From Chrysochromulina parva (lineage: Eukaryota; Haptophyta; Prymnesiales; Chrysochromulinaceae), in the NCBI GenBank assembly GCA_002887195.1, contig PJAB01000255.1, forward strand, positions 1-31,902: a stretch of 31,902 bases of DNA, written 5' to 3'. The position numbers were made by a program, and so were the translations under genes. A model generated the notes under the pieces. That model saw only the letters and a program-made list of their open reading frames with translations, searched no databases and was not told the DNA's origin. Of this stretch, positions 7,912-15,713 are shown in pieces. Position 1 is the stretch's first letter, and the number at the start of each line of letters is the position of its first letter.

Positions 7912-9321
7912 TTAGCGGGGGATGGCAGCGAAGAGCTTCTCCATCGTGTCCTCAGTGGCGCCATGCGAGCCGAGCATCGCCTTCACCTTCACGATGTCCT
8001 TCTCCATCCATTTACCGAGCGCCTCGAGGCTCACCTCACCACACTGCTCTTTGAGCTCGGGCTCGATGGAACCCCACAGACCGCCAAGCCCGAGCGGCTC
8101 GAGCGCCGCGCTCGCGCGCCTGGCACGCTGCTCGCCAATCTTCTTAAGTTTGTCGAGCTTCGCCTTGAGCGTCTTCTGAAACTCGGTCGAGTCCTCGTCG
8201 TAATCGATCTTGTTGCCCGTGCACAGCTTCGCGTAGGCCGTTGCGAAGTCGCCCTTTTTGGAGAGCGCCTTGCCGAGCACCTTGAAGGCCTTGGCGGAGT
8301 CAGGGTTGAGCTCGAGCGCCTTGTGGCAGTCGGCGGCGGCGGCGCTCGGGAAGCCGAGCTTGAGGAGCGTCTCGGCGCGCTTGGCGTACAGCATCGCCGA
8401 GGGCGTCGCCACGAGCGCCTTCGTGTACGCGCGCGCGGCGCGCTCATGGTCCCCTTCACCGGCGGCCTCCTGCGCCTCCATCTTGGCCTCCATGGCCGCC
8501 TCCTCGCTCACTTCGCCCACCTCGGGCACATCCCACATGTCGTCTGTGATCACCTGCGCGTCGAGCTCGTCCGGCGTCTCGTCCACATCTTCCTCGACCG
8601 CCACCACAACGTCCTCGGGGTGAATGAAGCAACGCCGGTGGATGGGATCCATGTTGGTGCACGGGATGATCATCGAATCCAGGATTGGCGGGCACGGCCG
8701 GTCGCGCCCGACTCCATCCATGCCGAAACGCGTGTACAGCGGGCACTTGAGGCCCGGAGGCCCGACCTCGGGGTGGCCCTCCTTGCACACCCAGTAGCAC
8801 GGGTGCTGGAACTTGAACCAATGCTGCTGCTCCATGGGCAGATGCGACGTCATTTCCTCCTTCGGGTCGATGATGCGGCACTTCAGGCCATACTTGCATT
8901 TGGGCATCGTCTTGCTCGCCATGGCCGTGCCTGCCACCGCTGGCGGCGCGGGCGGTGGCGGCGGCGATGCCGGTTCGGGCGCGGGCGGTGCTGCGGGCGC
9001 GGGCGTAGGCATGGGCGCCGTGGAGGCGGCAGCTGTCGGCTCCGGTGAGCCCGGCGGAAACAGTTCCACCTTGTGCGTATCCTTGAGCAGAAGGCTGCCG
9101 CCGATCGCGTCGATGCTCGCAATGATGATGCCGTCCACCTCCACTCGAGACAGGGCATCTGCCGTCAGCGGCTCAGCATCGGGGTACTTCTTGTTGTACG
9201 CGCCGAGGAACGGCGTGATGCAGCCGTCCTTGAGGCTCTTGGCGAGGATCTTGGCGTTCAGCGTGAGCTTGAGCGTTACGCTCCCGCAGCTCACGTGCGC
9301 AATGACTTTGTGCTCTGACAT
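7912..9321 (-). CDS. Hip (ST13)-like TPR co-chaperone with PBZ-like zinc modules
   Basis: This 469-residue protein starts at a clear ATG. Residues 1-90 are an unrecognised globular domain, followed by a Pro/Ala linker (95-132). Residues 142-173 read C-x5-C (CKYGLKC) then, after an enlarged loop, H-x5-HP (HWFKFQHP). Residues 221-236 read C-x6-H-x5-HPED. Both resemble PBZ (poly-ADP-ribose-binding) zinc fingers, although the second lacks a first Cys at the usual spacing. Residues ~260-380 match Hip: an acidic DDMWDVPEVGEVSEE lead-in, TPR units containing SAMLYAKRAETLLKL and ALELNPDSAKAFKVLGKA, and the family-typical KIDYDEDS. Hip binds the Hsp70 ATPase domain and stabilises its ADP state. The C-terminal ~60 residues are helical and not the usual Hip DP domain, as far as I can see. 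The gene is divergent from the histidine-pathway gene, 281 bp away. The Hip assignment is strong; the zinc-finger reading is by motif only. Confidence 0.85.
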   Translation of the reverse strand: MSEHKVIAHVSCGSVTLKLTLNAKILAKSLKDGCITPFLGAYNKKYPDAEPLTADALSRVEVDGIIIASIDAIGGSLLLKDTHKVELFPPGSPEPTAAASTAPMPTPAPAAPPAPEPASPPPPPAPPAVAGTAMASKTMPKCKYGLKCRIIDPKEEMTSHLPMEQQHWFKFQHPCYWVCKEGHPEVGPPGLKCPLYTRFGMDGVGRDRPCPPILDSMIIPCTNMDPIHRRCFIHPEDVVVAVEEDVDETPDELDAQVITDDMWDVPEVGEVSEEAAMEAKMEAQEAAGEGDHERAARAYTKALVATPSAMLYAKRAETLLKLGFPSAAAADCHKALELNPDSAKAFKVLGKALSKKGDFATAYAKLCTGNKIDYDEDSTEFQKTLKAKLDKLKKIGEQRARRASAALEPLGLGGLWGSIEPELKEQCGEVSLEALGKWMEKDIVKVKAMLGSHGATEDTMEKLFAAIPR

Positions 9322-9602
9322 TGAGCGCTCCGATTCCTGCGTCTAGAAGTGCGACGTGGCATCGTCAACACAGCACGATAAACGAAAGAAATCCTTTCTT
9401 CACGGAGAGAGGCTACCGTGGAAGATTAGTTTGATCTGAGGTTTTTTCCCCAACGAAACTTGCGGAATGCCAAGTTTCGTTCACCCGGCGGCGAGTGCAA
9501 CGTGGACACAGTCTGTCCCACCCTGGACGCAGGACGGTCCCTTTCCCTCTTTCCCTCTGACCCGGCCCCTCGCCCTCAAAAAACCCGCATCCAGCCTACA
9601 CC
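9322..9602. promoter_or_regulatory. Shared divergent promoter region
   Basis: Only 281 bp separate the start codons of the Hip-like gene (minus) and the IGP synthase gene (plus), so both promoters must lie here or overlap the transcription units. The left half is AT-richer (GAAAGAAATCCTTTCTT near 9384-9400 is a near-perfect inverted repeat) and the right half is pyrimidine-rich. An in-frame TGA at 9558-9560 closes the plus-strand frame upstream of 9603. Confidence 0.55.
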
Positions 9603-11399
9603 ATGCGAGTCTCCGTCGTCGACTACGGGGCGGGCAACGTGGCCTCGCTGCTCAACGCGCTCGCCGCCATCGGCTGCGAGGTGGACATCATCAACACTGC
9701 CGACGAGATCACGAACGCGCGCGTGCTCATCTTCCCTGGCGTCGGAAGTTTTGGCGCGTGCATGGAGGTGCTCGAGCAGCGCGGCTGGATGGCGGCGCTG
9801 CGCGCGTATGTGCGCGCCGACAAGCCCTACTTTGGCATCTGCCTCGGGATGCAGACACTCTTTGAGGCGAGCGAGGAGAGCCCAGGCATCGCCGGCCTTG
9901 GGCTGCTCCCGGGCACGATTGCGCGCTTCAAGGGCGTGGGCGGCCGCGCGGTCCCGCAGATCGGTTGGAATACGGTGCACGGGCAGCAGCCGAGCCACAT
10001 GCTCGAGGGCGTGTCTGACGATGACGCTGTCTACTTTGTGCACTCATTCCGTGCGGGGCTCACGGCCGCACTCGAACCATGGGCGCTGACGACGACCGAC
10101 TACGGCGAGAAGTACGTCTCATCCGTGCAGCGCGGGCGCGTGGTCGCGTGCCAGTTCCACCCGGAGAAGTCGGGAGCCATCGGGCTGCGCATCCTCTCCA
10201 ACTTTGTGCGCGGCGCGCTCGCCGACACGCCCGCGCGCGCTCCCATGTGGGGCGGGCCGCCGCCGCGCTCAGCGACGACCAAGTACTGTAAGCGCGTGAT
10301 CGCGTGCATGGACGTGCGCGCGAACGACGCGGGCGACCTAGTGTGCACCAAGGGCGACCAGTACGACGTACGCGAGAAGAGCGCCTCCGGCGGCGGCGCG
10401 GTTCGCAACCTCGGCAAGCCAGTGGTACTGGCCAAGAAATACTACGAGCAGGGTGCCGATGAGATCACCTTCCTGAACATAACGGGCTTCCGCGACTGCC
10501 CGCTCTCGGACACACCGATGATCGACGTCATCCGCGAAGCGAGCAAAGAGATCTTCGTGCCGCTCACCGTCGGCGGCGGCATTCGAGGATTCGTCGACGC
10601 CAACGGTGTGTCCTCGTCGGCGCTCGAGGTGGCCAACGCCTACTTCCGTGCGGGAGCCGACAAGATCTCGATCGGCTCGGACGCTGTGGACGTGGCGCGC
10701 GAGTATCTGCGCACTAAAAAGCTCGACGGCAGCACCTCGATCGAGCAGATCTCCCATGTGTACGGCCGGCAAGCGGTCGTCGTATCCGTCGACCCGCGCC
10801 GGCGCTGGATCACCTCCCGGGACGCCGCACAGGGCCATGCGATCGTCGACCACTCAGTGGCTCCGCTGAGCTGCTCGGCGCCGGGCGGGCTGCGCGGCCC
10901 GCAGGGCGAGACGCTCTGCTGGTATGAGTGCACCGTGCAGGGTGGGCGCAAGGGGAGCGACATCGACGTCGTCCAGCTGGCGACGGCCGTTGAAGCTCTC
11001 GGCTGCGGTGAACTGCTCGTGAACTGCATCGACCATGACGGCCAGAACGACGGGTACGATCTGGGACTGCTCAAGAGCATTCGCGAGGCGGTCAGCATCC
11101 CCGTCATCGCATCGAGCGGTGCTGGCAATCCGCAACACTTCGTCGACGTCTTTCGCGCCTCGGGCGTCGAGGCAGGCCTCGCTGCCTCCATCTTCCACAA
11201 GAATATCGTCACCATCGCGGAAGTCAAGGCCCACCTCGAGCGCAACGGCATCAGCGTGCGCGCGACGCACCGGGGCGCGTCGGCGACGGGCGGGGTCAAC
11301 ATTTCCCAATGGGTCGGCATGCCCTCGGCCAGGACGCTCGCCATCGTCGCTGGTGTGTTCGCTCTCGGGATGAGCGCGCTCATGCTCTCGCGTCGATGA
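9603..11399 (+). CDS. HIS7: Imidazole glycerol phosphate synthase, fused HisH-HisF, with C-terminal membrane tail
   Basis: This 598-residue bifunctional enzyme of histidine synthesis converts PRFAR and glutamine to imidazole glycerol phosphate and AICAR. Residues 1-205 are the glutamine amidotransferase: GVGSFGACME oxyanion region, nucleophile Cys80 in YFGICLGMQT, and His186/Glu188 in CQFHPEKSG. Residues ~228-553 are the cyclase barrel: Asp237 in ACMDVRAND, the LTVGGGIRG and ADKISIGSDAV phosphate-binding segments, Asp397 in VVVSVDPRR, and Asp477 in NCIDHDGQNDGYD. The catalytic set is complete and the fused order is that of fungi, plants and algae. Two things are odd. There is no N-terminal transit peptide, as an in-frame TGA lies 45 bp upstream. 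And a ~45-residue extension ends in a ~18-residue hydrophobic segment (about 578-595) followed by SRR, the pattern of a tail-anchored protein. The start has a good ACC-ATG context. Confidence 0.95.
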   Translation: MRVSVVDYGAGNVASLLNALAAIGCEVDIINTADEITNARVLIFPGVGSFGACMEVLEQRGWMAALRAYVRADKPYFGICLGMQTLFEASEESPGIAGLGLLPGTIARFKGVGGRAVPQIGWNTVHGQQPSHMLEGVSDDDAVYFVHSFRAGLTAALEPWALTTTDYGEKYVSSVQRGRVVACQFHPEKSGAIGLRILSNFVRGALADTPARAPMWGGPPPRSATTKYCKRVIACMDVRANDAGDLVCTKGDQYDVREKSASGGGAVRNLGKPVVLAKKYYEQGADEITFLNITGFRDCPLSDTPMIDVIREASKEIFVPLTVGGGIRGFVDANGVSSSALEVANAYFRAGADKISIGSDAVDVAREYLRTKKLDGSTSIEQISHVYGRQAVVVSVDPRRRWITSRDAAQGHAIVDHSVAPLSCSAPGGLRGPQGETLCWYECTVQGGRKGSDIDVVQLATAVEALGCGELLVNCIDHDGQNDGYDLGLLKSIREAVSIPVIASSGAGNPQHFVDVFRASGVEAGLAASIFHKNIVTIAEVKAHLERNGISVRATHRGASATGGVNISQWVGMPSARTLAIVAGVFALGMSALMLSRR

Positions 11400-11413
11400 G
11401 GAGCGCGATCGCA

Positions 11414-11554
11414 GGGGGTGGCCTCTTCTGAGTCGGCTGCGGGGTGGGCACCGCCACCGGGGACGTGGCGTTGGTGAGTCGGTTTGGTTGTGAGGTTCGT
11501 CTGTGTGATCGTTCCGTGTGTCCCATGTGTGTCCCGGCTCCCCCCGGTGTTGTC
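11414..11554 (+). repeat. Dispersed intergenic repeat, copy B
   Basis: This copy shares GGCCTCTTCTGAGTCGGC, GTGAGGTTCGTCTGTGTGAT and TGTGTCCCGGCTCCCCC with copies A and C, in the same order and orientation. It begins immediately after the HIS7 stop codon, so it is probably transcribed as part of that 3' untranslated region. It lacks the GTCGTCGCGCTGACG module present in A and C. Confidence 0.7.
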
Positions 11555-11791
11555 GAACCGCGAACCTTCTATTAACGCTAATCGCGGTTTCGCTAACAAA
11601 GTTTTTCAGAATCTGCAAGCGTTCCTTCGATTTGAACCCCTCATGCTCATCGCACATGTAATGATTTGTAATGATAGAAACAAGACGCAGTGCATGTTGA
11701 AATGATGACCGCTTGACAGTAGTTGAACGCATGCCCTATTACCTACACTACGATGCCGTTGCCCCCCGCACCGCACCTTGGCAAATGAACG

Positions 11792-11831
11792 TACTATCAA
11801 CCATGGCAAAGGTACTATCAACCATGGCAAA
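11792..11831 (+). repeat. 20-bp tandem duplication
   Basis: GTACTATCAACCATGGCAAA occurs twice back to back, apart from one or two junction bases. No function is evident. Confidence 0.75.
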
Positions 11832-11859
11832 TTAACGTGAACGTGGTACTATGTACCGG

Positions 11860-12006
11860 TACCGGTACAACTGAACTGTCGTCGCGCTGACGTGCGGGTT
11901 GTGTGTTGATGTGAGGTTCGTCTGTGTGATCCGTGTGCCCTTGTGCGCCCGCGTGTCCCGTGTGTGTCCCGGCTCCCTTTGTTGTCTTTTTACCGGTACA
12001 ACTGAA
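11860..12006 (+). repeat. Dispersed intergenic repeat, copy C, flanked by 16-bp direct repeats
   Basis: The copy at 11878-12004 carries GTCGTCGCGCTGACGTGCGG, GTGAGGTTCGTCTGTGTGAT, TGTGCGCCCGCGTGTCCCG and TCTTTTTACCGG as in copy A. A perfect 16-bp sequence, TACCGGTACAACTGAA, occurs at 11860-11875 and again at 11991-12006. This could be a target-site duplication around an inserted short element ending in a T-rich tail. But TACCGG is also part of copy A's end, so a truncated tandem arrangement is an alternative. Confidence 0.65.
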
Positions 12007-12083
12007 ATGATGACTTTCGCAATCTGCACGTCCAAATGCAAAACGCGCCACACACACAATGCTGGAGGCACGCACAGTACATC

Positions 12084-14864
12084 ATGAGCACGGCGGCAGA
12101 TGCGGCGGCAGATGAGAGCTTTAGCCGGATAACATGGCGGCGCGCTGCTGAGTCGCTGCAGTTGCTGCAGACCGCATGTGCAGCTGCTGCAGAGGCTGCA
12201 CAATCCGCTAGAGAAGATGTCATCGATGGCTGCGTGTCGTGCATGAAGAGGCGCGGAGTGAGCAGCGAGGCGGTTATTGATTTGGAATCACTGATTGATG
12301 GTAGTACTCAGCGCTCGTGCGCACCTGGAGAAACCAGCACGTCTTCCTCTAGTGAGCTACTCGTACATCGTTGGATGTCTTACACTTTGGCACCAGCGCT
12401 GTCGATTGCGTTGCTGGTCACATCAGGATGGACAGGACTGATCGTACTCGTGGTGATCGTGGCGCTTGCGCTGGGTGACGTCACCTGGTTGTCGGGCGCA
12501 GCAGCGAAGGCCGTGGATCGAATCGGAGCTCAATTCTCTTCGCGGTACTTGAGACGCTTCGTCTCCGCCGAGGCGGAATTTCTCAGCGCGTTTCATGCTG
12601 GAGGCGCACGGGAACCCACAGCTGCTGAAATGGAAGTGAACCGCCTGGTCGACGACCTAAGTCGCCAGAAGCAGAAGCACGTTCAACACTTAACACAGGT
12701 TGGTATCAAAAGGCTGCAGAACCAACAGCTGGCAAGGAGCTGGGCCGGCTGGCACGCGATGTGGTTGGTAGCGACGCGCCAGCGCCTCATTCTGAGGACC
12801 GCAAATTGGCTTAACAAGATCAAGCTGGCCCGCTCATACTCTATGTGGAAGCAGGACTGGGCGATCGCATTCGTCAGTACCAGAGCGATTGATAGAGCGA
12901 TGATGAAGCTTAAGGTGGAAACGGAGATGCGACGCAAGGAGGCGTCAACTCAGACTCTGCTGAGCATGTTGAGGATTTCAACCCGATCAACCCAGACTCG
13001 TGTGGAGAAGCGCAAGCCAGAGGACTCTGTCCTTGAAAAGAAGACAGCCTCTCTCGAATCACGTCTCGAAGCAACAACAGAGCGATATGGCCAATCACCA
13101 CACCGTTCCGTGAGCCCACTGCCAATATGGAACCCACTGCCAGCAAGCACGGTCCGTGGCCAGTGCGTCGAAGCCGAGGCGCAGACTTTGTTAACCGGCC
13201 CGAGCCCTTACAGCGGAGTCTATCCACCGCGAAGCTGGAAGCCTCCTTCCAAGCCGACGCGAGAGTTTGCCTGCCAGACAAGTTCTTTGCATATTAAGCG
13301 CAAGCCACCACAGCCAGACGCCGAGATAAACTCGCGCGAGGTTGGCGTGCAGGCATGCCTGGCGGCACCCAAGCCACCCAAACTCACCTTGGTGTCGAGC
13401 AAGGAGGGGCCTCAAACGAAGACGATTGGCTGTGGGCCTGGACCTTGGCAATGGACTGCCACAGGTCCTCAGTCGACGTCGACGACGCTGGCCACTTGGC
13501 ACGCCACAAACCAGCGACTAGAAGTTCCAGGCTCGGTGGCATCGCCGCGATTGCCCAAGGTGACGCTAGTCTTCTGCAACGCTAGGAGTGCGCACACGCC
13601 ATCGCAAAAAACACCACGTCGGCTGATGCGGAGTTCGACGTCGATCGACGCCCTGGAGCCCACCCACTTCTTTGCGCCCTTGCCTGGCACCGTACACTTT
13701 TACGTGCGCCTTCGCACCACCGACCCGCCGATTTTGAATGGTCCGGGATGGCGGGAGCCTTTGCAAAGTGCGAAAGGCTACGCCTCCAAGCGTAGCATCA
13801 TCTGGCCTTCAGCCACGCTTGATTATGAGCGAGTGATAGGAAGGGATCCGCACGTTAACCTGCACCTCGCAGGTGGGCTCGATCTCGAGCTCTGCGTACC
13901 TGGTGATCTCCATGGACTCAATCAGACACTCGAGACCTCGTATCACCAGCTGAACCTTCAGACGGCGCGCCTTCGATCACATTTGGAGGATGGCTCGGCT
14001 CGCATCAGCATACCCTTGATGACGCGACCCAGGCAGGGCCTGGAGGAGGTCATTGCCAAGCTCCGTGCTGGTCCTCCGCCTGATTACATGGAAGATGGCG
14101 CCAAGGATGGGACACCGCTGAATTCAAGCCGCGTATTGACTCCGCTCAACTCAAGCCGAACGACCGAACTTTCGGCGTCATGCTCTCCATCGTCGACACC
14201 GCGCTCGCCATCAGAAGCAGCCCCAAGCGCGTCCTCCACGCCCACACAGCCACTGATACCGTCGACGTCTTTGTCTTTGCGCTTGTCGTCAGGGACACGT
14301 GTTCCGTCTCTACCGCTTCCTGCCTTTCTACCTCTTTCGCCCCCGACGACATATCGACCAGATCGATCGGCAACCCAGCAGCCGACGGACCAACATGCAG
14401 CCGATGATATGGCGATTAGTGACGCGCCGACGGAAGCCGCCGCACTGGCGGGGGTAGATGTGGCCGCACCGGCAGAGGCAGAGGCTGTGGCAGCGGAGTT
14501 TGCAGCTGAAGATGCAGGTGCCTTGAATACAAGGATACGCGCGCTGTTTGACTCGATCGACACGGATGGCAGTTTCCAGATCTCACGCAAAGAGCTTGCA
14601 GCCAAGCTCCGAGCCGACGGTGAATTAGAAGCCCTTCTCGGCTTCGCAGATGCTACGTCCATCCCGCAGATGGTTCGTGTCATGCGGATGCTCGAGGACA
14701 CGGGCGAGATCGATCAAGATGTTAAATCGCACATTACGCGTGAGGAGTTCGAGACAGCTTTGCTGACCGATCGGGCAGAGGCTGCCAAAGAGGCAGCTGA
14801 ACGGGCCGCGGGTGCAAGGATCGCTGCAGGCGAGGCAGCGGTCACGGCCACAGCTACACTGTAG
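12084..14864 (+). CDS. SFI1-like repeat protein with membrane hairpin, QT motifs and EF-hand
   Basis: The frame has ATGs at 12036 and 12084. I prefer 12084 (926 residues) because it has A at -3 and the first 16 residues look non-coding. The N-terminal ~90 residues are Ala-rich helix. Residues ~100-135 contain two closely spaced hydrophobic segments (LAPALSIALLV and GLIVLVVIVALAL) that could form a membrane hairpin. LARSWAGWHAMW (~217) and LARSYSMWKQDW (~247) resemble SFI1-type Leu-x7-Trp repeats, which bind centrin at centrioles and basal bodies. Then come spaced QT motifs (ASTQT ~287, RSTQT ~301, EAQT ~365, ACQT ~396, GVQA ~421) that resemble dynein light chain LC8 sites. A long Ser/Pro-rich region follows. 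Near the end is an EF-hand with a complete calcium loop, DTDGSFQISRKE (826-837), and a degenerate partner (ITREEFE). A basal-body or cytoskeletal linker role is inferred. Confidence 0.75.
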   Translation: MSTAADAAADESFSRITWRRAAESLQLLQTACAAAAEAAQSAREDVIDGCVSCMKRRGVSSEAVIDLESLIDGSTQRSCAPGETSTSSSSELLVHRWMSYTLAPALSIALLVTSGWTGLIVLVVIVALALGDVTWLSGAAAKAVDRIGAQFSSRYLRRFVSAEAEFLSAFHAGGAREPTAAEMEVNRLVDDLSRQKQKHVQHLTQVGIKRLQNQQLARSWAGWHAMWLVATRQRLILRTANWLNKIKLARSYSMWKQDWAIAFVSTRAIDRAMMKLKVETEMRRKEASTQTLLSMLRISTRSTQTRVEKRKPEDSVLEKKTASLESRLEATTERYGQSPHRSVSPLPIWNPLPASTVRGQCVEAEAQTLLTGPSPYSGVYPPRSWKPPSKPTREFACQTSSLHIKRKPPQPDAEINSREVGVQACLAAPKPPKLTLVSSKEGPQTKTIGCGPGPWQWTATGPQSTSTTLATWHATNQRLEVPGSVASPRLPKVTLVFCNARSAHTPSQKTPRRLMRSSTSIDALEPTHFFAPLPGTVHFYVRLRTTDPPILNGPGWREPLQSAKGYASKRSIIWPSATLDYERVIGRDPHVNLHLAGGLDLELCVPGDLHGLNQTLETSYHQLNLQTARLRSHLEDGSARISIPLMTRPRQGLEEVIAKLRAGPPPDYMEDGAKDGTPLNSSRVLTPLNSSRTTELSASCSPSSTPRSPSEAAPSASSTPTQPLIPSTSLSLRLSSGTRVPSLPLPAFLPLSPPTTYRPDRSATQQPTDQHAADDMAISDAPTEAAALAGVDVAAPAEAEAVAAEFAAEDAGALNTRIRALFDSIDTDGSFQISRKELAAKLRADGELEALLGFADATSIPQMVRVMRMLEDTGEIDQDVKSHITREEFETALLTDRAEAAKEAAERAAGARIAAGEAAVTATATL

Positions 14865-15713
14865 TTGTGGCGGTGAGCCCCACCCTGCCACCAGCAGTCG
14901 TGTGCGTCTTCAATCTGCAGACGTACTCTCCACACCGGGCGGTGTGGAGTGTGGCAAAAATCTAGCGATCGGCGCACGGCAGCTTTGGCGGTTGGTGGGT
15001 CCGGCGGTCCGCGAGATCTCTCTGATTCACATTCCGTTCGGGCGTCACGTCGGGCGTGCAGCTGCAGGATGTCGTGATCGTTATATTTAGGCCGAGGACG
15101 CGAATCGCGATATCGAATTAGGTGAATACTTGAATTCGCAATTTCACATCCCCTCGTCCCCCGCCGGCGATTGCCCGCCGGCCGGCGGTGCGTTTCACTG
15201 GCTTCGTGCTTCGGATCATGCTTCGGATGCATACGCTCGCTGTCTTTCGCTGTGTGTTACCTCAGCCGCTTAGGACAGGTAAGCGTATACGGGGTTTTTT
15301 CCATAAGCTCGGAATTTGTCGTTTCCTTCCTGCTTTCCGAGGGCGCGCCGCTGGGTCGCGAGAATGTATTCCTTTTGAGTTTTGTATCGATGTATCCTTC
15401 AGAACGAATGAAGTATGAACGTACTAGAGGCGAAAGTTCAAGCATCACTCTAGGTACCGTCGAACCTGAAGGTTGAAGGTAAGTAGGTAACAAGGTATAT
15501 AAAAAACTAAACCGCGGACGGACCCCCGCGCGGAGGAGAGTTAAAACCCCTAAACCGATAAAGATGTCCATTCTCCATTCAGCATTCTCTCCTCAGAGCC
15601 AGTTCCCTTTGCTGACCCTCTGGCTTGACACGTCACACGTGAAACAGTTATGATGAGTGATGTGTGATGGCTCTATGGACGGGACCTGATGGGAGGCCTT
15701 GCACGCACTCTAT
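14865..15713. other. Intergenic region between convergent genes
   Basis: These 849 bp lie between two facing 3' ends. I recognise no gene. Frames of about 100 codons on either strand near 15170-15570 have no motif or consistent codon bias. A CCACACCGGGCGGTGTGG inverted repeat (about 14930-14947) could form a strong hairpin in the 3' region of the plus-strand gene. An AT-rich GTATATAAAAAACTAAA lies near 15495. Confidence 0.4.
14930..14947 (+). repeat. Short GC-rich inverted repeat (hairpin)
   Basis: CCACACC and GGTGTGG flank a GGGC loop about 65 bases after the stop codon of the SFI1-like gene. It is a 7-bp perfect stem. In a eukaryotic setting this may be a 3' untranslated structure; a role in termination is speculation. 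Confidence 0.5.

Larger units (their letters stand above)
11400..12083. other. Intergenic region rich in repeats
   Basis: No gene is supported in these 684 bp. They hold two copies of the dispersed repeat (11414-11554, beginning only 15 bases after the HIS7 stop, and 11878-12004), a 20-bp tandem duplication (11792-11831) and a GTACCGGTACCGGTAC palindrome at about 11853-11868. Confidence 0.5.

Noticed and set aside
7876..9048. Long plus-strand frame (~390 codons) opposite the Hip-like gene
   Set aside because: It lies antisense to a confidently identified family, is Arg/Leu/His-rich as expected for the shadow of GC-rich codons, and starts in a 12-bp repeat.
10640..11732. Two long minus-strand frames across HIS7
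   Set aside because: They are antisense to catalytic HIS7 sequence. High GC makes stop codons rare on both strands.
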